From Proteocatella sp041738345 (GTDB lineage: Bacteria; Bacillota; Clostridia; Peptostreptococcales; Filifactoraceae): a stretch of 64,000 nt of DNA. Below are positions 53,208 through 61,190 of this stretch, piece by piece. A model generated the notes under the pieces. It worked only from the letters and a program-made list of their open reading frames with translations. It ran no database searches and had not been told where the DNA came from. Each line of letters begins with the position of its first letter. The stretch's first letter is position 1. The stretch spans positions 21,396 to 85,395 of the forward strand of contig JBGSPX010000016.1 of the NCBI GenBank assembly GCA_041738345.1, in the 5' to 3' direction. A program made the translations under genes and the position numbers.

Positions 53208-53738
53208 TTGAGGTTAACTTTGGTCGAAGAAAATAAAATGGTTGAGGAATTTGCTAAATCATTAGGATTTGAAGAACCATCAAGGCTAATTCCTTTGAAA
53301 ATATTTATTTCTCTAATACAAGCAGCAACTCTAGAAGGAGATGATTACCTGAAAGATTTGTGGGGAAAACTATTAATAAATTTCTCGAATAAAAACTCTA
53401 AAGTAGATATATCTAGGAGTTATGTAGATATTCTTGAAAGAATATCTACTTTAGAAGCAACAATATTAGAGAAAATATATAGTATTAATTTTGAAGAGAT
53501 GCAACATCAAGGGGTATTAACTAAGGAGTTACCATATAAAGCAAATTTAACATCAAAAAACATTGAAGAATCTAATCCAGAAGATATAGATGTAATACTA
53601 GCTATATCAAACTTATCAAGATTAGGATGTCTTACTACAGCTAGAATATATGGTGGTGGAGAAGCATTTTCTGTAGTTAATCCAACTGTGCTAGGGAAAT
53701 ACTTTGTAGAGGCATGTACTATAAATGGGTTTAAGTAA
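53208..53738 (+). CDS. Abi-alpha (DUF4393)-like protein, probably missing its N-terminus
   Basis: This 176-residue frame opens with TTG without a ribosome site; an ATG at 53238 is also weak. The sequence SRLIPLKIFISLIQAATLEGD, then LKDLWGKLLINFSN and SYVDILERISTLEATILEKI matches the middle and end of Abi-alpha/DUF4393 proteins, which usually have a longer N-terminal region. Ends with GKYFVEACTINGF. Probably the tail of an abortive infection gene, or a short active form. A frame-shifted partial copy lies at 61026-61190. Confidence 0.65.
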   Translation: MRLTLVEENKMVEEFAKSLGFEEPSRLIPLKIFISLIQAATLEGDDYLKDLWGKLLINFSNKNSKVDISRSYVDILERISTLEATILEKIYSINFEEMQHQGVLTKELPYKANLTSKNIEESNPEDIDVILAISNLSRLGCLTTARIYGGGEAFSVVNPTVLGKYFVEACTINGFK

Positions 53739-53831
53739 CTTTTAATATCACGTATACAATTTAACGATTCCTACCAATAATTAAATTGTATCAATATATA
53801 AGTTCTTAGACAATAAAGAAGTATCGTATTA

Positions 53832-53870
53832 ATACAATCCTAAAGCCCTTGATTTCAGGGGCTTTTTTGT
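53832..53870 (+). repeat. 39-bp terminator repeat, copy 2 (left end of the ABC cassette)
   Basis: AAAGCCC...GGGGCTTTTTT terminator hairpin. It is identical in all 39 bases to 58391-58429 in reverse orientation. It forms the left border of the ABC exporter segment, with the T-tract pointing inward. Confidence 0.9.
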
Positions 53871-53891
53871 TTTTAAAATTTTATATAATTA

Positions 53892-53942
53892 TGCTCTATG
53901 TAGATTATATTGTCGGAATCCCTTAATAACTTACATAGAGCA
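53892..53942 (-). terminator. Hairpin after the ABC exporter genes
   Basis: TGCTCTATGTA and TACATAGAGCA are perfect 11-base arms around a 29-base loop. It lies just downstream of the minus-strand exporter operon and may stop or stabilise that transcript. Confidence 0.55.
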
Positions 53943-53981
53943 ATTTTGTTGTTTAGAACCCATGATGTTTTTATTTAATCT

Positions 53982-55871
53982 TTATTCCAATTCAAATGCA
54001 CCCGTATAAAGCTTATAATACGTACCTTTTTGTTCGATTAAGCTTTCGTGGGAACCCCTTTCAATAATTTTTCCGTGATCTAGAACCATAATTGCATCAC
54101 TGTTTTTTACAGTCGAAAGCCTGTGTGCAATTACAAATACAGTTCTTCCTTTCATCAGATTATCCATACCTGCCTGAACTAGGGCTTCCGTTCTCGTATC
54201 AATTGAAGAAGTTGCTTCATCTAATATCATAACTGGTGGGTCAGCAACGGCTGCACGCGCAATTGAAATCAGCTGCCTCTGCCCTTGAGAAAGACTGGAG
54301 CCATTACCGGTCAAAATTGTTTCATAACCATCTGGAAGTCTTGTTATAAAATCATCAGCATTGGCTAATTTTGCAGCAGCAATACATTCCTCATCCGTCG
54401 CATCCAAACGGCCGTAGCGGATATTATCTATAACAGAACCCGTAAATAAATTGACATCCTGTAATACTACGCCCAATGAGCTTCTAAGCGCTGGCTTTTT
54501 GATTTTAGAAATATTAATTCCATCATAACGAATCTTGCCGTCCATAATATCGTAGAAACGATTGATCAGATTTGTAATGGTAGTTTTTCCAGCACCGGTT
54601 GCACCAACAAATGCAATTTTTTGTCCTGGCTTTGCAAAAAGGGATACATCGTTTAGCACTAGTTTTTCAGGCACATATCCGAAGTCAACATCTTCTAATC
54701 TGATGTCTCCAGTAAGTTCAGTAAGAGTTACCGTTCCATTCTGATGAGGGTGTTTCCAAGCCCACATTTCGGTATTTTCTTTTATCTCTATCAAGTTACC
54801 TTCGGCATCTTTTTTCACATTTACCAGAGTCACATAGCCATGGTCTTCCTCTGGCTGCTCATCCATTAACTCAAATACGCGGGTCGCGCCAGCAAGTCCC
54901 ATTGCAATCATAGAGACCTGCATAGATGCTTGACCAATCGTCTGAGAAAGCTGTCTTGACATACCTAAAAATGAAACAATAATACCAATTGAAACAATGC
55001 TAACACCAGTAAGACTAATGTTTGGTACCTTTAAATAGACCATAAATCCTCCAATGACTGCAAGAAGAACATACATAAGGTTTCCCACATTACCTAAAAT
55101 CGGCATCAGAATATTTCCGTTCTGATTTGCTTTTTCTCCGTCTTTGAAAAGCTGTTCATTCAGTTTTTTAAATACTTCCTTATTCTCTTCCTCGTGGCAG
55201 AATACTTTAACAACCTTCTGCCCCTGCATCATTTCTTCTATAAAACCTTCTTCTTTTGCTAAAGATTCTTGCTGCTTAATCATGAAAGCTGCAGTGGTAC
55301 TACCCAGTTTTTTTGTAATCTTTATCATCAGAAAGATTACAATCATAACTACGAAGGTAAGCCAGATACTGTAATATAACATGGTAAGGAACATTACCGT
55401 TATAGTCAAAGCAGACTGAAAAAGTGTTGGAAGGCTTTGTCCGATAAGCTGTCTTATAGCATCTGTATCGTTAGTATAAGTACTCATAATATCTCCATGT
55501 ACATGTGTATCAAAATACTTAATTGGAAGTGTTTGCATTTTATCAAACATATCATTTCTTAAATTTTTAAGCGTTCCCTGTGTGACAATTGCCATGATCT
55601 GATTATAGATGATCGATGCAATTGTACCGAAGATATATACGACACCCATTGTTAACAGTATTGAGGTAAATTTGTCTGCTACAGCTTCAAATCCCTGATT
55701 CACACCAGGAGTGATACATTCATCAATTAACTTTTGAATAAAAATCATTGCAATTGAAGAGGAGAAGGCACTAATCACAATACAAATTAAGGTTACAATT
55801 AACTGAATTTTGTAATGTGCAAATAAATAGTGCATCAAGCGCCCAAAGCTGTGTTGTTTTTTCTGATTCAT
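53982..55871 (-). CDS. ABC exporter half-transporter with canonical ATPase
   Basis: This 629-residue protein has six membrane helices in residues 15-330 and an ATPase domain with Walker A FVGATGAGKTTITNL near 425, signature LSQGQRQLISIARA near 530, and Walker B VMILDEATSSID near 553, with the catalytic Glu present. It follows its partner gene by three bases. Heterodimeric exporters of this class expel drugs or peptides. Its coding is visibly richer in G/C than the flanking genes, which suggests acquisition. Confidence 0.92.
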   Translation of the reverse strand: MNQKKQHSFGRLMHYLFAHYKIQLIVTLICIVISAFSSSIAMIFIQKLIDECITPGVNQGFEAVADKFTSILLTMGVVYIFGTIASIIYNQIMAIVTQGTLKNLRNDMFDKMQTLPIKYFDTHVHGDIMSTYTNDTDAIRQLIGQSLPTLFQSALTITVMFLTMLYYSIWLTFVVMIVIFLMIKITKKLGSTTAAFMIKQQESLAKEEGFIEEMMQGQKVVKVFCHEEENKEVFKKLNEQLFKDGEKANQNGNILMPILGNVGNLMYVLLAVIGGFMVYLKVPNISLTGVSIVSIGIIVSFLGMSRQLSQTIGQASMQVSMIAMGLAGATRVFELMDEQPEEDHGYVTLVNVKKDAEGNLIEIKENTEMWAWKHPHQNGTVTLTELTGDIRLEDVDFGYVPEKLVLNDVSLFAKPGQKIAFVGATGAGKTTITNLINRFYDIMDGKIRYDGINISKIKKPALRSSLGVVLQDVNLFTGSVIDNIRYGRLDATDEECIAAAKLANADDFITRLPDGYETILTGNGSSLSQGQRQLISIARAAVADPPVMILDEATSSIDTRTEALVQAGMDNLMKGRTVFVIAHRLSTVKNSDAIMVLDHGKIIERGSHESLIEQKGTYYKLYTGAFELE

Positions 55872-55874
55872 GGG

Positions 55875-57611
55875 TTAGTCCTCCTTCTTTTCATTTGTCT
55901 GAGACTGGTAAACTTCGTAATAGATTCCCCTGTGTGCAAGCAATTCTTCATGGGTTCCCTGCTCCGAGATTTTCCCGCCATCTAATACAATAATCTGGTC
56001 TGCATCTTCAAAAGAAGATATCCTCTGTGCAATAATTATTTTAGTTGTTTCAGGAATCTCCTCACGAAGTGCCTTACGAATCATGGCATCGGTCTTTGTA
56101 TCAACTGCAGAGGTGGAATCATCTAAAATGAGAATCTTAGGTTTTTTCAATAAGGCTCGTGCGATACATAGCCTCTGCTTCTGCCCACCTGAAACATTGG
56201 TTCCGCCCTGTTCTATATAGGTATCATATTTGTCAGGAAATTGCTGAATGAATTCATCTGCCTGAGCCAGCTGACATACTCTTACAAGTTCTTCATCACT
56301 GGCATCTTTCTTACCCCAACGCAGATTTTCCTTGATTGTTCCAGAGAATAATACATTTTTCTGTAATACGACTGCAACCTCATCACGAAGGGATTCTAAA
56401 TCATAATTTCTCACATCGACTCCGCTGACACATACCCTGCCCTCTGTGACATCGTAAAGTCTTGAAATCAGCTGAATCAATGAGGTTTTGGAAGAACCTG
56501 TTCCTCCAAGTATACCAATGGTCTGTCCCGATTCAATATTCAAATTGATATTCATCAAGGTGGGTTTCTTGCTCTTTTCAGAATAGCTAAACGAAACATT
56601 CTCAAACTGAATACTTCCATTCTTTACATCTCTCAACCCATTTTCAGATGAGGTTAATGTACTTTCATGATTTAACACCTCACATATACGATTGGCCGAT
56701 TCTTTTGCCATGGAACAAATAACGAAAACCATGGACAACATCATAAGAGAGGTGAGAATCTGCACCCCGTAGTTAATCAGTGAAGATAACTGTCCTGTAG
56801 TTAATTCTGATGCCGCACTATTTATAATAGTCTTTGCGCCTATAAAGCTTACAAGAAATATAGCAAGAGAAATACAAAACATCAAAATTGGATTGTTCAA
56901 AGCAATAATCCTCTCCGCCAATGTAAATTCCTTACACACCTCAGTGGTTTCCTTTTGAAATTTTTCTCGTTCATAGTTTTCTCTTACAAAAGATTTCACA
57001 ACACGAATGCCTTGTATATTTTCCTGAATTGAGTTATTCATGGCATCATATTTCTTAAAAATACGTCTAAAAATTGGAAATACCATAACTACAATTAAAA
57101 ATAATGCAGCGGCTACAAATGGGATCATAATTAAAAAGATAAGGGACATTTTCACACTAATTGTCAAGCTTATAATGACTGAAAAAATAAGCATCAGTGG
57201 TGTTCTTACTGCAATTCTGATAATCATTTGATATGCATTTTGTACATTGGTCACATCAGTTGTCATTCTTGTAACCAAAGATGATGTGGAGAACTTATCT
57301 ATATCAGAAAAAGAAAAGTCTTGTATCTTAAAAAATAAATCTTGTCTTAAATTTTTGGCAAATCCACAGGAGGCAGTAGCACCAATCCTTCCTGCCATGT
57401 ATCCAAATAGCAGGGATAACATTGCCATAATAATTAACATAATTCCATAACGTATTATTGGTATCATTGATGCCCCAGTCATTTCATCAATTAAATTAGC
57501 CATCATCAGAGGTAATAAACATTCTAATATTATTTCCAAGGTTATATATAATGGCGTTATAATAGAGGCTCTTTTGTATTCCTTAATACTCTTCATCAGT
57601 GTCTTTATCAT
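55875..57611 (-). CDS. ABC exporter half-transporter with degenerate ATPase site
   Basis: This 578-residue protein has six membrane helices in residues 15-310. ATPase: Walker A GILGGTGSSKTSLIQL near 366, signature NVSGGQKQRLCIARA near 468, Walker B ILILDDSTSAVD near 490. The residue after the Walker B Asp is Asp instead of the catalytic Glu. This is the pattern of the non-hydrolysing half in heterodimeric exporters such as TM287/288. First gene of the pair, divergent from the TetR gene. Confidence 0.92.
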   Translation of the reverse strand: MIKTLMKSIKEYKRASIITPLYITLEIILECLLPLMMANLIDEMTGASMIPIIRYGIMLIIMAMLSLLFGYMAGRIGATASCGFAKNLRQDLFFKIQDFSFSDIDKFSTSSLVTRMTTDVTNVQNAYQMIIRIAVRTPLMLIFSVIISLTISVKMSLIFLIMIPFVAAALFLIVVMVFPIFRRIFKKYDAMNNSIQENIQGIRVVKSFVRENYEREKFQKETTEVCKEFTLAERIIALNNPILMFCISLAIFLVSFIGAKTIINSAASELTTGQLSSLINYGVQILTSLMMLSMVFVICSMAKESANRICEVLNHESTLTSSENGLRDVKNGSIQFENVSFSYSEKSKKPTLMNINLNIESGQTIGILGGTGSSKTSLIQLISRLYDVTEGRVCVSGVDVRNYDLESLRDEVAVVLQKNVLFSGTIKENLRWGKKDASDEELVRVCQLAQADEFIQQFPDKYDTYIEQGGTNVSGGQKQRLCIARALLKKPKILILDDSTSAVDTKTDAMIRKALREEIPETTKIIIAQRISSFEDADQIIVLDGGKISEQGTHEELLAHRGIYYEVYQSQTNEKKED

Positions 57612-57695
57612 GTTACTTTCTCCTTTACATTTATTTTGCGAACGAGTATTATTATATTGAACTATAGTTGCTTAGTCAATGATCAATGATTATAT

Positions 57696-57715
57696 TTCGT
57701 TTAATATGAAACGAA
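57696..57715. promoter_or_regulatory. Candidate TetR operator between exporter and regulator
   Basis: TTCGTTT and AAACGAA are perfect seven-base arms around a six-base spacer, in the 167-base divergent gap. A TATAAT-like box follows at about 57739-57750 on the plus strand for the regulator gene. Confidence 0.55.
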
Positions 57716-57778
57716 TTTGAGAAATCGTTGATTATTATAATGTATAATTAATCTATTTGATTAGAGAAGGGAAATTTT

Positions 57779-58333
57779 ATGAAAGAAGATTTGAGAGTTG
57801 TTAAGACGAAAAAAAACATAAAAACTGAAATGATGGAGCTATTACAGAAAAAACCTGTAGAAAAGATCACGGTTACTGAACTTGCCTCCAATGCTTTCAT
57901 AAACAAAGGGACATTTTATCATCATTACTCCGATATTTATGATTTATATCACGAACTTGTGTATGATTTTATTGAAAACTCGATTGGTTCTCTAGATTAC
58001 TATGAAGATTTCTTTATAGAACCAGAACGTTTTCTTCAAAAATTTCTTCGTGATTTCAGAGAAAATGACATTAAGAAAACATTTCCCTTTTATAATGAAG
58101 GAACTCATAGTCTTTTTCTGCCGTATTATGTAACAGAAGTGCTTTTAAATAGACTTATGTCTGTAAATTATGTAGAGAACACCATTGAAAATCGTGTAAA
58201 AGTACAATGCTGTATTACTGCCATTACAGCAACAAAATCTCATTTTGATGAGAGATATAATAACATTATTATTCGAGTTGTAAGTAATATGATTCATTCA
58301 ACATTCCCAAAAGATAAAAATATTCTTCTGTAA
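57779..58333 (+). CDS. TetR/AcrR-family regulator
   Basis: This 184-residue protein has an N-terminal helix-turn-helix (KITVTELASNAFINKGTFYHHYSDIYDLYHE near residues 28-58, as one region) of the TetR class. The ligand domain (80-184) resembles the TetR C-terminal type seen in Firmicute regulators that act on adjacent exporters. Divergent from the ABC pair, so it probably represses them until a substrate appears. Ribosome site AGAAGGGA. Confidence 0.85.
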   Translation: MKEDLRVVKTKKNIKTEMMELLQKKPVEKITVTELASNAFINKGTFYHHYSDIYDLYHELVYDFIENSIGSLDYYEDFFIEPERFLQKFLRDFRENDIKKTFPFYNEGTHSLFLPYYVTEVLLNRLMSVNYVENTIENRVKVQCCITAITATKSHFDERYNNIIIRVVSNMIHSTFPKDKNILL

Positions 58334-58390
58334 TATTCATTGTAACGATTAAGCCACAATTTTTTCCTTATATATGACGGGAATACGCAG

Positions 58391-58429
58391 ACAAAAAAGC
58401 CCCTGAAATCAAGGGCTTTAGGATTGTAT
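58391..58429 (-). repeat. 39-bp terminator repeat, copy 3 (right end of the ABC cassette)
   Basis: An exact reverse complement of 53832-53870. It forms the right border of a 4.6-kb segment holding the two ABC genes and their regulator. On the minus strand it acts as a terminator hairpin with a T-tract pointing inward, so it would stop transcripts from the permease gene at 58489. Confidence 0.9.
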
Positions 58430-58488
58430 CAATAACTGATTCCCCATGGCAATAGGCTGCCGGTTGAATAATGATTTGATAAGGCTTT

Positions 58489-59736
58489 TTATTCAATCTG
58501 GTTATCGCATCTAGACCTTATAAGGGTATACACGATTGCCCCGTTTATAAGGATGACGCGTAAGCTCTCGGATACGTTTGATGAAAACAGATGCTCCAAC
58601 GCTGGAATCGAAATAATATAAAAACCTTGTAGAAGTATGATTCCAAGAAGCGCATTTTGCACTGTTGCTTTACTAATTGTAGCACCACCAACAACCAGTG
58701 CAGACACAGCTAATAAGCCAATCCCAAGATGCGAACCATAGGTGCTAAAAGAACCTCTATTTTGCAATAAGATTATTTGCCCCCATGCCGCCACAATAGT
58801 GGAAATGGCGATGGCAGTGATTCTGACTTTTGAACTGTGTCGATTAGAGTCTGTGGGATTTTGCACATTTGAATATAATTGAGTGAAATCCTGCCCCATC
58901 TTGGTACGAGTAATCATTATGGTAAAAACTGCAACAGCACAAATGAGCACACCTGTTATCACAGGGAACTGGATATTTTTAAGTTCATTAATCTCCTTTG
59001 GAAGGACATCACCATACATAATCAAAGAACTCATGAGAATGACCACAGTGAGTAGGGCTATTTTGATGTAAGCTGTCTTCCTGTCAAAGTTGGCATCTTT
59101 TTTCATCAAATGATAAATAGCGAATCCGAGAAAGAGTATCCCTAGTATGATAAGAATTAAGAATAACTGAACTTGCAGTAGTCCATCAACAGAATGCAAA
59201 AGTGTGCCTTTTAGGTCAATTGTGTTTTTAAGACCTACGCCATCACCTAATAAAAGCTCCTCGGACTTTATTGGAATAACAGACCCCATGAGGACAAGTA
59301 GGATAAACGCATATATGCTATCTCCTAAATAACCAACAAACCATGAGGCAATCATCTCGTGACCACGGGCCTTATTGAGCAGCATCCCTGTTATAATTCC
59401 AAATAAAACGGCAAGGACGGTAGCAAAAAAAGCTGCAGTCAGGAAGCCTAAAATGCCCGAAAATTCCCAGTTCACAGCCATGATTACGCCTAACTCACCG
59501 GCAATTGCCCCAATCACAATACTGAAGTTAAAACCCATACCCACTATTAATGGTATGATTAGAGAGAGTACAAAGAGAGAGTAGCCAGTAAAACTCTGTA
59601 CAAGTTCATTCATCATGTTATAGGGCGTTTCTTTTGATATGAAAATCCCAATTACTACGAAAACAGCGAAAAATAAGGTCACATTATTTCTAAGAAGAAA
59701 ATTCTTTTCTTTTTTCTTTTCTGAACTTATTTTCAT
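58489..59736 (-). CDS. ABC transporter permease (BPD_transp_2 type), orphan
   Basis: This 415-residue protein has about ten membrane helices and the RbsC/branched-chain-type permease pattern (GMGFNFSIVIGAIAGELGVI near 66-85, AVSALVVGGATISKATVQNALLG near 343-365). Members work with an ATPase and a binding protein, but neither is next to it, so it is an operon remnant or borrows partners. AAAGGTGGG precedes ATG. Coding is richer in G/C, like the ABC cassette beside it. Confidence 0.8.
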   Translation of the reverse strand: MKISSEKKKEKNFLLRNNVTLFFAVFVVIGIFISKETPYNMMNELVQSFTGYSLFVLSLIIPLIVGMGFNFSIVIGAIAGELGVIMAVNWEFSGILGFLTAAFFATVLAVLFGIITGMLLNKARGHEMIASWFVGYLGDSIYAFILLVLMGSVIPIKSEELLLGDGVGLKNTIDLKGTLLHSVDGLLQVQLFLILIILGILFLGFAIYHLMKKDANFDRKTAYIKIALLTVVILMSSLIMYGDVLPKEINELKNIQFPVITGVLICAVAVFTIMITRTKMGQDFTQLYSNVQNPTDSNRHSSKVRITAIAISTIVAAWGQIILLQNRGSFSTYGSHLGIGLLAVSALVVGGATISKATVQNALLGIILLQGFYIISIPALEHLFSSNVSESLRVILINGAIVYTLIRSRCDNQIE

Positions 59737-60114
59737 GAAAACCCACCTTTCTTGATTTTATATTTATATTTAAATTGAAAGGCAATCGCTCAAGGCTGCC
59801 TTTATTGTGTCATAGAAGAATTATGCGCAATACATACTTCATACCCAATACGTCTATCTATTCAGCGTCAAAATCAATAAAGTAATTTCTCTCTGATGTA
59901 TTTATCGTGAGGGTTGCTAAATTAATATTGTCATCTAAAATATCCACTCTCTTTCTTTTATTAAATACCTATTTCTTTTCAAATCAAGTATATACTATGT
60001 TTCTAAATAACAGTAGCCATAATCATTATTAATTTATGGTCAGCGGAAAGCTTCACTTATCAAACTCACATGGTTCTCAATGACCTCTAGGCTAATAATC
60101 GCTTCATATTTTAA
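59737..60114. other. Intergenic region, 378 bases
   Basis: A small AAAGGCA / TGCCTTT inverted repeat lies at 59778-59803, just upstream of the permease. On the minus strand about 30 sense codons (reading LDDNINLATLTINTSERNY and FIDFDAE) end at 59858, a possible tail of a lost gene. Nothing else is recognised. Confidence 0.4.
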
Positions 60115-60525
60115 CTATATTATTATGCCTTCAAAATGATCCATCTCATGTTGAATTATTTGTGATATAAATCCCGTAAACACTTGTCTTTGCTTCTTAA
60201 AATTTCTATCAAGATACTCCACTTCTATCTTTTCATATCTCTTTGTTTTTCTAAAGCCAATTAAAGACAAACAACTCTCTTCAGTTTCATACATCTTTTC
60301 TTTATTTAATATAACCGGATTTATCATAGGCACAATAAGGTCGCCTACAGTAAATACCAGTATACGCTTTTTTACTCCAATCATATTACCAGCCAATCCA
60401 ACACAATTCTCAAGGTTTGCTCTTAATGTATCTATTAAATCATCAATTACTACTATATCACTTTTAGTTGCATCTTCTGATTTTTGTCCTAAAAACAATA
60501 TATCTTTTATAATTGGTTTTATCAT
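60115..60525 (-). CDS. def: Atypical peptide deformylase
   Basis: The protein has about 136 residues from ATG at 60525, behind GAGGTG. Motif 1 is VGLAGNMIGV instead of GxGLAAxQ, motif 2 is ESCLSL instead of EGCLS, and motif 3 is QHEMDHFEG (HExDH intact). The cysteine and two histidine metal ligands are all present, so the enzyme may be active. The Asn in place of the motif-1 Gln is like the type III/short PDF-like group. It is a lone gene in an accessory region, so a second deformylase, for example for antibiotic escape, is possible. Confidence 0.85.
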   Translation of the reverse strand: MIKPIIKDILFLGQKSEDATKSDIVVIDDLIDTLRANLENCVGLAGNMIGVKKRILVFTVGDLIVPMINPVILNKEKMYETEESCLSLIGFRKTKRYEKIEVEYLDRNFKKQRQVFTGFISQIIQHEMDHFEGIII

Positions 60526-60731
60526 AATTTTCACCTCTTTTTCAGTTGTATTTTTTATAAATCATACTATTGTTAGTCTGATTTTTTTACTGATAGACTG
60601 CTACTTCCCTATTATTTCACAGAAATTGTTACTTGCATTGGATTTTTTATATGGCATTCTGAATTTTCAACTATTTTTTAATCGTTAATACAAATTAATT
60701 ATATCACTTAATTTTTCATATGTCTTTGTTT

Positions 60732-61025
60732 TGAAATGAAACTACTTTTGAAAATATTAAATATTGTACCGATGAAGATATTGAATTTTAGTATGCTAGA
60801 GAATTACAAGAAGTTCTTGAGTATAAAAGATGGGATAAATTCAGTAACATAATTCAAAAAGCAAAGATTGCTTGCGAAAGTTCTGGAAATACAATTGTTG
60901 AACATTTTTCCCACGTGGGAAAAACGATAGCTATGCCTAAGGGTGCATCAATTGAAACCTTCACAAAAAATTCTTGACCATATGGGAAGTACCGAACTTG
61001 CAGCCAATTTATTTCGTGCAACACA
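60732..61025 (+). pseudogene. dinD: Broken second dinD copy
   Basis: The plus strand reads NETTFENIKYCTDEDIEF, stop in place of Trp, then YARELQEVLEYKRWDKF and HFSHVGKTIAMPKGAS as in dinD at 50108-50938. It then jumps by internal deletion to SQKILDHMGSTELAANLFRA, with frame changes, and stops matching at about 61025. The orientation is opposite to the intact gene. Confidence 0.85.
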
Positions 61026-61190
61026 TAAAAATATTTCCCTAGCACAGTTGGATTAACTAAAGAAAACACCTCTCCTCCACCCCATGTGCGAGCTATGGAA
61101 AGACAGCCTAATCTTGATAAATTTGATATAGCTAATATTACATCAAGTCTTCTGGATTGGATTCCTCTATATTTTCCGCAATAGATGTCT
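61026..61190 (-). pseudogene. Frame-shifted Abi-alpha-like fragment
   Basis: Minus-strand sequence matches the end of the 53208-53738 gene: NIEESNPED, then a one-base deletion, then the LAISNLSRLGCL region and VNPTVLGKYF. Its first part is read as the last residues of the secreted-protein gene next to it, so that gene now ends ENIEESNPEDLM. Homology ends at the dinD fragment. Confidence 0.8.

Noticed and set aside
60854..61069. 71-codon minus-strand frame
   Set aside because: It is a chance frame across the broken Abi-alpha-like fragment and the reverse strand of the dinD remnant.
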